Shown here: in pieces, positions 1-8,110 of the stretch | Layout of the letters: every line of letters begins with the position of its first letter | Position numbering within the stretch: the stretch's first letter is position 1 | NCBI GenBank assembly: GCA_016719105.1 | Contig: JADKAQ010000003.1 | Span: 186,001 to 250,000 of the forward strand | Reading direction: 5' to 3' | From: Gemmatimonadota bacterium | Lineage (GTDB): Bacteria; Gemmatimonadota; Gemmatimonadetes; Gemmatimonadales; Gemmatimonadaceae | Length of the DNA: 64,000 nt | Position numbers and translations under genes: made by a program | Notes under the pieces: generated by a model | Database searches by the model: none | Seen by the model: only the letters and a program-made list of their open reading frames with translations | What the model was told of the DNA's origin: nothing

Positions 1-237
1 GAAGTCGCCCGCCTGCTCGGCGACGACGGAGTGGAAGAGGACCTGCAACAGGACGTCGCCCAACTCCTCGCGCATCTGCGCCACGTTTCGATCGCGGAGC
101 GCGTCGTCGAGCTCGTGCGCTTCTTCGACGAGATAGGGGCGAAGCGACTCATGCGTTTGCGCCGCATCCCACTCGCATCGGGCGCGGAGATCGCGCATCA
201 GCGCGAGCGTATCTTCAAGCGTGGCTTTAGCTTGCAT
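1..237 (-). CDS. mazG: MazG nucleoside triphosphate pyrophosphohydrolase (3' end outside window)
   Basis: Reading the minus strand from an ATG at 237 gives 79 residues with no stop before the window edge, so only the N-terminal part is present. The MazG core is clear: CEWDAAQTHESLRPYL near residues 21-36, then VEEAHELDDAL and EELGDVLLQVLFHSVVAE, the acidic EExxE/ELGD pattern that binds magnesium in this all-alpha hydrolase family. MazG hydrolyses NTPs/dNTPs to monophosphates and is linked to housecleaning and the stringent response (family knowledge). A good ribosome-binding site (GGAGGAG) lies 5 bases upstream. It is transcribed divergently from alr. Confidence 0.93.
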   Translation of the reverse strand, partial: MQAKATLEDTLALMRDLRARCEWDAAQTHESLRPYLVEEAHELDDALRDRNVAQMREELGDVLLQVLFHSVVAEQAGDF

Positions 238-260
238 AGTCTCCTCCGAGGGCCTATACT
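232..260 (+). promoter_or_regulatory. Putative promoter of the alr operon
   Basis: TTGCAT (232-237), a 17-base spacer and TATACT (255-260) form a sigma-70-like promoter that would start transcription about 18 bases before the alr ATG. The -35 covers the mazG start codon, and the -10 overlaps the mazG -10 on the other strand. The -35 match is weak and the -10 good. Confidence 0.4.
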
Positions 261-285
261 ACCCGCCCCGCACGCCCCTGGTCAA
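256..285 (-). promoter_or_regulatory. Putative promoter of mazG
   Basis: On the minus strand TTGACC (complement of 280-285) and TAGTAT (complement of 256-261) are separated by 18 bases, about 20 bases upstream of the mazG ATG. It overlaps the proposed alr promoter, and its -35 touches the alr start codon. Inferred from sequence only. Confidence 0.45.
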
Positions 286-1367
286 TGGACGCCGACCTCC
301 GACGCGCCTGGGTCGACATTGACCTCGGCGCGTTACGACAGAATGCCCGTACGATGGCTGCCCGCGCGGGCAAGCCACTCCTCCCCATGGTCAAGGCGGA
401 CGCCTACGGCCTGGGTGCGGTGGCGGTGGCGCGGGCCCTCGAGCCGATGGACGTGTGGGGATTCGGGATCGCCGCCGTGCGTGAAGGAGAGGAGCTGCGC
501 GCGGCCGGCGTTCGGCGCCCCATCCTCGTCTTCACCCCGCTGCTCCCCAGCGAATTCGCCGAGGTGCGTCGGCTCGGGCTGACCCCGACGTTGGGTGACC
601 CCGCCGCCATCGCGGCCTGGGTCGAGAGCGGTGGGGGGCCGTGGCACCTGGCGATCGACACGGGGATGAGCCGGGCCGGAATTCCGTGGCGAGAAGTGGG
701 AGGTATCGCCGGCGCCGTCGCGTCGAGCCCGCCGACCGGTGCCTTCACGCACTTTCACTCGGCAGAGCGAAACGACGGGTCGATGGACGTGCAGCAGGAG
801 CGGTTCCGCGGCGCCCTCGAGGCACTCGGGACGCCGATCCCGCTCCTGCACGCCGAGAATAGCCCGGGACTCGAGCGGCAGTCGCCGTCTCCCTGGAGCT
901 TTGCGCGTCCGGGCGTCTTCCTGTACGGCGTCGGGGGCGACGACGGCTCGGCGGTGCAGCCGCAGCCTGTGGCGAACCTGCGCGCGCGCATCGTGGAGCT
1001 ACGCACCCTCGAGGACGGCGACACGGTGAGTTACGGCGCCACCTACCGGGCGCACGGCCAGCGGCGCATCGCCACCCTGGCCGTGGGCTATGCGGACGGC
1101 TATCGACGCTCGTTGAGCAATCGCGGCGAGGTCCTGGTGCATGGGCGCCGGGTCCCGGTGGCGGGGATGGTCACCATGGACATGACGATGGTCGACGTCA
1201 GCACCGTGTCGTGTCACGTGGGGGACGTGGCAACGCTCATCGGGGGTGATGGTGACGAACTGATCGACGTGAACACGGTCGCGCGACTGGCGGAGCTTTC
1301 GCCCTACGAGATCCTGGTTGGCCTCAGGCTGCGCGTCCCGCGCCGGTACACGGGGGGCGAGGGGTGA
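285..1367 (+). CDS. alr: Alanine racemase
   Basis: A 360-residue PLP enzyme interconverting L- and D-alanine, which supplies D-Ala for peptidoglycan in the cytoplasm. The PLP lysine is K37 in MVKADAYG. The opposite-face catalytic tyrosine is Y250 in VSYGATY within the C-terminal beta domain, followed by an MDMTMVDV strand. Length fits the family (about 360-380). No clear Shine-Dalgarno precedes the ATG, so the start is chosen on homology to the usual N-terminus (AWVDIDLGALRQN). The stop overlaps the next start by 4 bases (GTGA), so deoB is probably translationally coupled. Confidence 0.96.
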   Translation: MDADLRRAWVDIDLGALRQNARTMAARAGKPLLPMVKADAYGLGAVAVARALEPMDVWGFGIAAVREGEELRAAGVRRPILVFTPLLPSEFAEVRRLGLTPTLGDPAAIAAWVESGGGPWHLAIDTGMSRAGIPWREVGGIAGAVASSPPTGAFTHFHSAERNDGSMDVQQERFRGALEALGTPIPLLHAENSPGLERQSPSPWSFARPGVFLYGVGGDDGSAVQPQPVANLRARIVELRTLEDGDTVSYGATYRAHGQRRIATLAVGYADGYRRSLSNRGEVLVHGRRVPVAGMVTMDMTMVDVSTVSCHVGDVATLIGGDGDELIDVNTVARLAELSPYEILVGLRLRVPRRYTGGEG

Positions 1368-2551
1368 GCACGTCCACGGTGGCCTCCGGTCGTCGCGCGG
1401 CGCTGATCGTCCTCGATGGCGTGGGGATCGGGGCGGCGCACGACGCCGGGGAGTATGGCGACGAGGGGAGCAACACGCTCGCCAACACGGCGCGTGAAGT
1501 GGGAGGCTTCGATCTCCCCAACCTCGAGTCGTTAGGACTGGGGACGCTGGAGCACCTGGCGGGGATGCGTGCCGACGTCCTGGCGACGGCGGCGCGCGCG
1601 ACGTTGCAGCCGGCGTCGGCCGGGAAGGACAGCACCACCGGGCACTGGGAGCTGTGCGGGGTCGTCCTCGATGCCCCGTTCCCCACGTATCCTCGCGGCT
1701 TTCCCCACGAGGTCATCGCGGAGTTCGAGCGCCTAACGGGGCGCCCGGTGGTGGGGAACGTGGTCGGGAGCGGGACCGACATCATCCTGCGCCTGGGGGA
1801 CGAGCAGGTCCGCAGCGGAGGGTTGATCGTCTACACGTCGGCCGATTCGGTCTTCCAGGTGGCGGCGCACGAGGCGGTCGTGCCGCTCGAGGAACTGTAC
1901 CGGGCCTGCGCCGCGGCGCGGGCGATGCTGGTGGCGCCGCACAACGTCTCGCGCGTGATTGCCCGACCGTTCGAGGGGGAGTCCGGGGCGTATCACCGGA
2001 CCCCGAATCGCCGCGATTTCTCCCTGGAGCCGGTCGGCGAGACGCTGCTGGACGCGCTGGAAGCGGCCGGTGTGGCGCGCCACGGCGTGGGGAAGGTGGA
2101 CGACCTGTTCGCGGCGCGTGGCATCTCCTCGCACCATACGGCCGACAACGCCGACGGGATCGCACGGATCCAGGCGTGGCTTCATGGCAAAGAGAGTGGG
2201 TTCCTCTTCGCCAACCTAGTAGATTTTGACCAGCTCTTCGGGCACAGAAACGACGTCGCGGGGTTCTACGGGGCTCTGCGGCAGTTTGATCATGCCCTCC
2301 CGTCACTGCTTTCCGCCCTACGCGAGGACGATCTCCTGTTCATCACGGCCGATCACGGCAACGACCCCACGACCCTGTCGAGCGATCATGCGCGCGAGCG
2401 CGTGCCGTTGCTCGTGGCAGGGCCGGCGGTGCGTCCGGTGATGGTCGGCGAGCGGGCGAGCTTTGCCGACGTGGGGGCGACGGTCGCCGAGTGGTTCGCA
2501 CTGGACTTTCGCGGGCGCGGGACGTCGTTCCTCCGGGAGATCCTCGCGTGA
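1364..2551 (+). CDS. deoB: Phosphopentomutase
   Basis: A 395-residue alkaline-phosphatase-superfamily mutase that converts (deoxy)ribose 1-phosphate to the 5-phosphate in nucleoside catabolism. Metal-binding and catalytic motifs are present in order: VLDGVGIGAAHD near the N-terminus, DSTTGHWE (carrying the phosphorylated Thr of the family), HHTADNADG, FANLVDFDQLFGHR, and FITADHGNDPTT with SSDHARERVPLL. It starts at a GTG overlapping the alr stop and ends overlapping cdd, so alr, deoB and cdd look like one operon. A short AT-richer run near 2214-2234 uses the rare codons CTA and GTA; it does not disturb the reading frame. Confidence 0.95.
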   Translation: MSTSTVASGRRAALIVLDGVGIGAAHDAGEYGDEGSNTLANTAREVGGFDLPNLESLGLGTLEHLAGMRADVLATAARATLQPASAGKDSTTGHWELCGVVLDAPFPTYPRGFPHEVIAEFERLTGRPVVGNVVGSGTDIILRLGDEQVRSGGLIVYTSADSVFQVAAHEAVVPLEELYRACAAARAMLVAPHNVSRVIARPFEGESGAYHRTPNRRDFSLEPVGETLLDALEAAGVARHGVGKVDDLFAARGISSHHTADNADGIARIQAWLHGKESGFLFANLVDFDQLFGHRNDVAGFYGALRQFDHALPSLLSALREDDLLFITADHGNDPTTLSSDHARERVPLLVAGPAVRPVMVGERASFADVGATVAEWFALDFRGRGTSFLREILA

Positions 2552-2967
2552 GCGCGCGACAGGGCGCGCCCGACCTCGCGGGACTCGTGACGCTGGCCCG
2601 TGAGGCGATGCAGCGCGCCTATGCGCCCTACTCGGGATTCCGGGTCGGGGCCGCGCTGGTGGCCTCCGACGGGCGCGTCTTCGCCGGCTGCAACGTGGAG
2701 AACTCGTCGTACCCGGCCGGGATCTGCGCGGAGCGTGGGGCCGTGGCGAGCGCCGTGGCGAGTGGCGTGCGCGCGTTCTCGTCGATCGTGGTCGCCACCG
2801 AGGCCGACACGCCGACGCCGCCGTGCGGCATCTGCCGGCAGGTGCTGGTGGAGTTCGCCCCGGCGTTGGAGATCGTGAGCGTGACCACGGGGGGCGCCAC
2901 GGCGCGTTGGGACCTGCGGGAGCTGCTGCCGGCCCCGTTCACCCCGGCGTCGCTGGCCCACGCATGA
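2548..2967 (+). CDS. cdd: Cytidine deaminase
   Basis: A 139-residue homotetrameric-type cytidine/deoxycytidine deaminase of pyrimidine salvage. Zinc-site motifs are CNVENSSYPAGICAER (catalytic Glu and first Cys) and PCGICRQVLVEF (remaining two Cys). The GTG at 2548 overlaps the deoB TGA by 4 bases and gives the length expected for the short form; the frame is open further upstream inside deoB, but that extension is not family-like. With deoB it forms a nucleoside-breakdown pair. The stop overlaps the next ATG. Confidence 0.93.
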   Translation: MSARQGAPDLAGLVTLAREAMQRAYAPYSGFRVGAALVASDGRVFAGCNVENSSYPAGICAERGAVASAVASGVRAFSSIVVATEADTPTPPCGICRQVLVEFAPALEIVSVTTGGATARWDLRELLPAPFTPASLAHA

Positions 2968-3251
2968 AGCTCGGCAAGGTGATCGGGAGCGTGGTTTCGA
3001 CGCGGAAGGATCCGTCGTTGGAGTCGCTCAAACTGCTGATTGTCGAGAACCTGACCCCGGCGCTGGAGCGCGAGGGGGGCTACGTCGTGGCCATCGACAG
3101 TGTGGGTGCGGGCGCAGGTGAAGTGGTGTTGTACGCGACCGGAAGCTCGGCGCGCCTGACGGCGGTCACCAAGGACCGCCCGGTGGACGCCGTGATCATG
3201 GCCATTGTGGATAGCTTCGACATAGATGGACGTGTTACCCGACTGGCGTAA
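2964..3251 (+). CDS. EutN/CcmL-family microcompartment vertex protein
   Basis: A 95-residue protein starting MKLGKVIGSVVSTRKDPS, with LLIVENL, VVAIDSVGAGAGEVVL, TGSSARL and DAVIMAIVDSFDIDG. This is the full signature of the EutN/CcmL/CsoS4 pentamer that caps the vertices of bacterial microcompartment shells. The ATG at 2964 overlaps the cdd stop by 4 bases, so it sits in the alr-deoB-cdd operon. No hexameric shell (BMC-domain) protein or encapsulated enzyme is visible in the window. It may be part of a remote shell locus or a repurposed orphan. The family call is secure; its role here is inference. Confidence 0.9.
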   Translation: MKLGKVIGSVVSTRKDPSLESLKLLIVENLTPALEREGGYVVAIDSVGAGAGEVVLYATGSSARLTAVTKDRPVDAVIMAIVDSFDIDGRVTRLA

Positions 3252-4539
3252 GCCCGCGCGCACGCGCGCGAGCTCGCGGGCGCGAGCACGCGTTCGCGCC
3301 CTGCTCCTCTTCGTCGCGTTAGGCGCGGGCGTCGTGGCGTGCGGGGAAGACCTGGAGAGCGGGGCCGCCTGCCCGGTGCTCTGTCCCGGGCAGAACCTTG
3401 CCGTCTTCGACACCACCTTCGAGGCGGTGTCGCTGGACACGACCGTGCTGGGGATCCCTGGCTTCGGCTCCGAGGGGTCGTTGTACCTCGCGCACCGTGG
3501 CGACACGCTCGACGTGCGCGCGGTCGTGCGCTTCGACTCGCTGCCGTCGACCTTCTCCAAGAACTCCGGGGATTCGACGATCACGCGGCTCGACAGCGCC
3601 TACGTCGTCTTCGCGGTCAGCGCCGAGGGGACACGCGTGAAGGGGAACGTGCGCCTCGACCTCTTCGACGTCGATACGGCCGAGGCGGACACCGTCGAGA
3701 CCGTGGTGAAGTCGCTCTTCCGTCCCGATCGCCTGATTGGTGGCGTGACGCTCGACTCGGCGTCGGTCAAGGACTCGATCAAGGTCCTGATCAACAACGC
3801 GGTGATGCTGCGCAAGGTCGCCGCCAAGGCCCGCCTTCGCGTCGGTGTGCGGCTGACAGCGGCCGCCGGCGGGGAGATCGAGCTGGGGTCGCTCGATGGC
3901 GGGGCGACCCCGTTCCTTCGCTTCGACCCGGCCCCCGAGGACACGGCGATCCGGGCGCTCACCGTGGCCCCGGCGTCGGGCACGCCGACGTCCGATGCCT
4001 TTGCGGCCGCGGACTTCGCCGACTACACCCTCGTCTTCAAGACGCCGGCGGCGCCGACTGGAGCGGTCCTGAGCGTGGGGGGCATTCCCAATCGGCGCGC
4101 CTTCCTGCGCTTCAACGTCCCGTCGCGCATTCTCGACTCGTCGACGGTGCTCCGGGCGTCGTTGATCCTGACACAGCAGCCCAATCGCACCATCAATGCC
4201 AAGGACACGCTGACGATCGTGCCGGAGTTGTCGATCGCCGGCGACGATGTCAGCGATGTCACGCGCTCGGCGCTGCTGCTGGCGGGCTTTGCCTTCGACA
4301 CGATGAAGGTGGCGCCGGGGGACAGTGGGACGCGTGTCCTGGAAGTGGCGACGGCTGTGCGGCAGTGGGCGACGGCCTCCGCCTCGACCATCAAGCAGCA
4401 GCAGGCCCTCGTCCTGCGCTCCACGCGTGAGGGGACGAGCCCGTTCCAGTTGTACTTCGCCTCGCGGGAGGCGGCCGCTGCGCTCCGTCCGCGACTGCGC
4501 GTGAGCTACGCGCTGCGCTCCAGCTTCGGGATTCCGTGA
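3226..4539 (+). CDS. Lipoprotein with DNRLRE-like repeat domain, function unknown
   Basis: A 437-residue protein beginning inside the end of the EutN gene (26-base overlap). After a basic N-terminus there is a hydrophobic segment ending in a lipobox-like GVVAC, so it is probably an acylated lipoprotein. The body is rich in beta-strand sequence. The C-terminal third (RAFLRFNVPS, RASLILTQQP, AVRQWAT, LRPRLRVSYA) resembles the DNRLRE/CBM96-like beta-sandwich found in secreted bacterial proteins. The next gene encodes an outer-membrane barrel and starts within its stop codon, so the two may act together at the cell envelope. No enzymatic motif was recognised. Confidence 0.7.
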   Translation: MDVLPDWRKPARTRASSRARARVRALLLFVALGAGVVACGEDLESGAACPVLCPGQNLAVFDTTFEAVSLDTTVLGIPGFGSEGSLYLAHRGDTLDVRAVVRFDSLPSTFSKNSGDSTITRLDSAYVVFAVSAEGTRVKGNVRLDLFDVDTAEADTVETVVKSLFRPDRLIGGVTLDSASVKDSIKVLINNAVMLRKVAAKARLRVGVRLTAAAGGEIELGSLDGGATPFLRFDPAPEDTAIRALTVAPASGTPTSDAFAAADFADYTLVFKTPAAPTGAVLSVGGIPNRRAFLRFNVPSRILDSSTVLRASLILTQQPNRTINAKDTLTIVPELSIAGDDVSDVTRSALLLAGFAFDTMKVAPGDSGTRVLEVATAVRQWATASASTIKQQQALVLRSTREGTSPFQLYFASREAAAALRPRLRVSYALRSSFGIP

Positions 4540-5684
4540 TGCGTGCTCGTTTTGGTCGGCTCGCTGCCGTTGCCGTCGCCCTCGTGGCGGGTGTCGCGCC
4601 CGCCGGTGCCCAGGGGACGTTGAGCACGCAGGGTTTCGGATATCCGTTGGGCGGCTTGAGTACCCGTGCCTCGGCTGCGGGCGGGGCCCTCGGGGAGTTC
4701 GATCACCTGTCGGGGCGCAATCCGGCGGCGCTGAGCGGGTGGGGGCGTTCGGGGTTGTACTTCCAGTACGATCCCGAGATGCGGCGCATCAACGTGGGCG
4801 ATGCGTCGGACAAGACGACGACGGCGCGCTTCGGCTCGATCGCCGCCGGCTTCCTGATCGGGACGCGCTGGGTCGTCGGAGTGTCGAATCACGCCTTCCT
4901 CGATCGCTCGTGGGCCACCAGCGTGCGGTCAGGGCAGCGGCTCGGAGACGACTCGGTCTCGTTCACCGAGACGTTCAACTCGCGCGGTGGCATTGGCGAG
5001 AACCGGTTGGCGGTCTCGTACCAGCTGCACCCGCGCCTCCTGCTCGGGGCCGGGTTGCACCTGTTCTCGGGCGAGAACCGCATCAACCTGCAGCGGCAGT
5101 TCGACGACAGCGTGCGCTACGGGTCGTTGGACCGCGACATCACGCTGTCGTACACGGGGACCGGCGCGTCGGCGGGGGTGATCCTCAACCCGGTGCGCGG
5201 CGTGTCGCTCGCGGCGTCGTATCGCCACGGGGGGACGATGCGCCTGCGCGTGGTCGACACCATCCGGACCGAGGCCAAGGTCCCTTCGCGCTTCGGCGCA
5301 GCGCTGCGGCTCGACGTCATCTCCGGCCTCACGCTGCTGGCCAGCGCGGACCGCAACGAGTGGTCGAAGCTCAACGGGCTGGGATCGACGACGGCCCGCG
5401 GACTCGATGCGTGGGAGTATGCGGCAGGGGCGCAGTTCGCCGGGCAGCGGACGCGCAACACGGCGTGGACCTACAGCGTCGGGTATCGGCAGCGCGACCT
5501 CCCGTTTGCGGCGGCCGGCTCGGTCGTCTCGGAGAAGATCTACGCCGGCGGGGTGTCCGTGCCGGTGGCGGGGCCGCGGGCGATGCTCGACCTCGCGCTG
5601 CAACGGGCGGCGCGCGACGCCGCATCGGGCACCACGACCGAACGGGCGTGGCTGCTGAGTGTGGGGTTGTCCGTCCGTCCATGA
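4539..5684 (+). CDS. Putative outer-membrane beta-barrel protein
   Basis: A 381-residue protein with a Sec signal peptide (hydrophobic LAAVAVALVAGVAPAGA, cleavage before QG). It has alternating amphipathic strands throughout and ends in LSVGLSVRP, the aromatic/charged end typical of barrels. The N-terminal region (GGLSTRASAAGGALGEF, SGRNPAALSGW) resembles the PorV/FadL-type start seen in FCB-group outer-membrane proteins. The ATG sits in a TGATG overlap with the lipoprotein stop; a GTG one codon earlier is possible. Specific cargo or function is unknown. Confidence 0.65.
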   Translation: MRARFGRLAAVAVALVAGVAPAGAQGTLSTQGFGYPLGGLSTRASAAGGALGEFDHLSGRNPAALSGWGRSGLYFQYDPEMRRINVGDASDKTTTARFGSIAAGFLIGTRWVVGVSNHAFLDRSWATSVRSGQRLGDDSVSFTETFNSRGGIGENRLAVSYQLHPRLLLGAGLHLFSGENRINLQRQFDDSVRYGSLDRDITLSYTGTGASAGVILNPVRGVSLAASYRHGGTMRLRVVDTIRTEAKVPSRFGAALRLDVISGLTLLASADRNEWSKLNGLGSTTARGLDAWEYAAGAQFAGQRTRNTAWTYSVGYRQRDLPFAAAGSVVSEKIYAGGVSVPVAGPRAMLDLALQRAARDAASGTTTERAWLLSVGLSVRP

Positions 5685-5690
5685 GGTCGC

Positions 5691-6872
5691 ATGACCGGCC
5701 TGGCGCTCGATGCCCCGCTCATCCTCGTTGCCGATGATTCCGACGCCAATTGCGAACTGCTCCGGGAGCAGCTGCATTCGTTAGGCTTCCGCACCGTCGT
5801 CGCGCATGATGGTCCGGCGGTGCTGGAGGCCACGCTCTTCCAGCGCCCGCACCTGGTCATCCTCGACGTGCACATGCCGTCGGGTGACCTGAACGTCGAA
5901 GACGGCGCGACCGGCTTCGAGGTCTGCCGCCGTCTCAAGCGCGATCCGCGCACGGCCAGCACCCCCGTCATTTTCATCACCGCCCTCAACGACACCGACG
6001 ATCGTCTCAAGGCCGTCGAGGCCGGGGGGGATGACTTCCTCGCCAAGCCGCACAACCGCCTGCTGCTGGGGGCGCGCGTGCGCTCGCTGCTCAAGCTCAA
6101 GGCGGCCACCGATGCACTCGAGGAGTCGTTCCGCCGCCTGCGCGAACTCGAGCGCGTGCGCGACGACCTGATGAAGATGATCGTGCACGACCTCAAGACG
6201 CCGCTCACGTCGATCCTCGCGACGCTCGAACTGCTCGGCGACGGGGATCTTGGGCCGCTCAGCGAGCGGCAGCATGGTGCCGTGACCGACACGCACGGCA
6301 AGGCGGAGGAGCTGCTGACCCTCATCGACGACCTGCTCGAGGTGCGCCGCATCGAGGAGACCTCGATCACGTTGCACCTGGAGACGATCGAGCCCGGCGA
6401 ACTGCTCGAGGAGATGCTGCGCGACTGGGCGCTGCGCTTCCAGCAGGAGCAGACCGTGGCCGCCGCCGACGTGGCCCCCGACGCCCCGCGCTTTCGCGGC
6501 GACCGCGGGATGCTCAAGCGCGTCTTCGGCAACCTCATTCAGAATGCGCTCGTGCATTCGGGGGAGCCGATCGAGCTGACGCTCGTGGCCCGCCCTGATC
6601 CCAACGGCATTCGCTTCACGGTCATCGACACCGGCCCCGGCATCGCCCCCGAGTACCACGACGTGATCTTCCAGAAGTTCGAGCAGGTGCGCTCTGCCCA
6701 TGCGCCGCGCGTGCGGACGTCTGGGCTGGGACTCACCTTCTGCCGGCTCGTCGTCGAGGCGCACGGGGGACGCATCTGGGTGCAGAGCAGCGAAGGGGCG
6801 GGGAGTGCCTTTCACTTCATCCTCCCGCTCGACATGTCCCTGACGAACAGCGGCGCGACCGACGGGCGATGA
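5691..6872 (+). CDS. Receiver-histidine kinase hybrid protein
   Basis: A 393-residue soluble signalling protein. An N-terminal receiver domain (about 8-130) has the acidic pair D15/D16, phospho-acceptor D59 in LVILDVHMP and the conserved lysine in FLAKPHN. A HisKA domain follows with the H-box IVHDLKTPL (around 165) and a HATPase_c domain with N-box FGNLIQNAL, G1 DTGPGIAPE and G2 SGLGLTFC. There is no membrane segment or sensor domain, so input probably comes through phosphorylation of the receiver. It sits immediately upstream of mtaB and overlaps it by 4 bases, with no obvious functional link. Confidence 0.9.
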   Translation: MTGLALDAPLILVADDSDANCELLREQLHSLGFRTVVAHDGPAVLEATLFQRPHLVILDVHMPSGDLNVEDGATGFEVCRRLKRDPRTASTPVIFITALNDTDDRLKAVEAGGDDFLAKPHNRLLLGARVRSLLKLKAATDALEESFRRLRELERVRDDLMKMIVHDLKTPLTSILATLELLGDGDLGPLSERQHGAVTDTHGKAEELLTLIDDLLEVRRIEETSITLHLETIEPGELLEEMLRDWALRFQQEQTVAAADVAPDAPRFRGDRGMLKRVFGNLIQNALVHSGEPIELTLVARPDPNGIRFTVIDTGPGIAPEYHDVIFQKFEQVRSAHAPRVRTSGLGLTFCRLVVEAHGGRIWVQSSEGAGSAFHFILPLDMSLTNSGATDGR

Positions 6873-8110
6873 AGGTCTTTCTTCGCACGTACGGCTGTCG
6901 CGCGAATCAGTACGATTCCGAGACGGTCCGCGCGATGATCGCTCGGTCCGGGGGGGAGGTGGTCACGTCGCCCGCGGAGGCCGACGTTGCGATCTTCAAC
7001 TCCTGCGCGGTGACGACCGAGGCTGAAGCGGAGTTGCGGAAGGGGGTGCGGCGCGCGGCGCGGCAGCGGCCGGGACTGCGCACCCTCGTGATGGGCTGCG
7101 TGACGGCGCGTGACCACGGGGCGCTGCGCGCGCTCCCCACGGTGGAGCACCTGGTGGCCGGGGCCGATTTCGCGGCGATCGCTGCCGCGCTCGACCTGCC
7201 GGCAGAAGCGTTAGGCGCGGCGGCCGCCCAGCAGGGCACGCGCGCGCTGCTCCGCATCCAGGACGGCTGCGACGAGCACTGCACCTTCTGCGCGACCACG
7301 CAGGCGCGCGGCGCCCAGCGGTCGCGCCCCGCCGACGCCCTGGTCGACGAGGCGTTGCAACTGTCGGAACGTCACCCGGAAATCGTCCTCACCGGGATTC
7401 ACATCGGCAGCTACGGACGCGACCGCGGGACGTCACTCGGCGCCTTGGTCGAGCGGCTCGTGCAGGCCGTGCCGTCGGCGCGCTTTCGCCTGTCGTCGGT
7501 CGAGGCGACCGAGGTCGACGCCCGGCTCGCCGCGCTCTTTCACGAACCGGCGCACCTCGTCCCGCACCTCCATGCCCCGCTGCAGTCGGGGAGTGACCGG
7601 GTCCTCAGGCGGATGGGGCGCCACTGGTACACGGCGCGCGAGTACGGCCGTGCGGTCGAGCGCCTGGCCGCGACGCTCCCGGTCTTTGGGCTGGGCGCCG
7701 ACGTGATCGCCGGCTTCCCAGGGGAGACGGACGCGGACCACGCGGAGACGCTCGCGTTGGTGGCCGCGCTGCCGTTCACCTACCTCCACGTCTTTCCCTT
7801 CTCGTTGCGACCGGGAACGGCGGCCGAGCGGCTGGTTGGCGACCTCCCCGGTGGCGTCGTGCAGCAGCGTGCGCGGGCGCTGCGGGACGTCGCGGAGGAG
7901 AAGGCGCGCGCCCATCGGGGGCGGCGTGCCGGGGCGCTGGCCGACCTCGTCGTGGTGGGGCACGACGTCCGGGAGGGGGTGACCGAGGATTATCTTTCGG
8001 TCGCCATCGCCGCCCCGTCACCCCCTCGTGGAACACGCCTCGCCGTGCGACTCGAGGGCGACGCGCACGCGCTGGTGGCTCACCCCCTCGCCCCGGTTGC
8101 AGCGGCATGA
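6869..8110 (+). CDS. mtaB: tRNA t6A37 methylthiotransferase MtaB
   Basis: A 413-residue radical-SAM enzyme that converts t6A37 to ms2t6A in ANN-decoding tRNAs. The N-terminal UPF0004 domain has its three [4Fe-4S] cysteines in TYGCRANQ, FNSCAVTTEAE and VMGCVT. The radical-SAM cluster is CDEHCTFC (MtaB-type), followed by TTQARGAQRSR. The C-terminal part fits a TRAM-like domain but is weakly conserved. It overlaps the upstream kinase and the downstream miaB by 4 bases each. MtaB rather than MiaB is preferred because the neighbour carries the canonical MiaB motifs. Confidence 0.9.
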   Translation: MKVFLRTYGCRANQYDSETVRAMIARSGGEVVTSPAEADVAIFNSCAVTTEAEAELRKGVRRAARQRPGLRTLVMGCVTARDHGALRALPTVEHLVAGADFAAIAAALDLPAEALGAAAAQQGTRALLRIQDGCDEHCTFCATTQARGAQRSRPADALVDEALQLSERHPEIVLTGIHIGSYGRDRGTSLGALVERLVQAVPSARFRLSSVEATEVDARLAALFHEPAHLVPHLHAPLQSGSDRVLRRMGRHWYTAREYGRAVERLAATLPVFGLGADVIAGFPGETDADHAETLALVAALPFTYLHVFPFSLRPGTAAERLVGDLPGGVVQQRARALRDVAEEKARAHRGRRAGALADLVVVGHDVREGVTEDYLSVAIAAPSPPRGTRLAVRLEGDAHALVAHPLAPVAAA

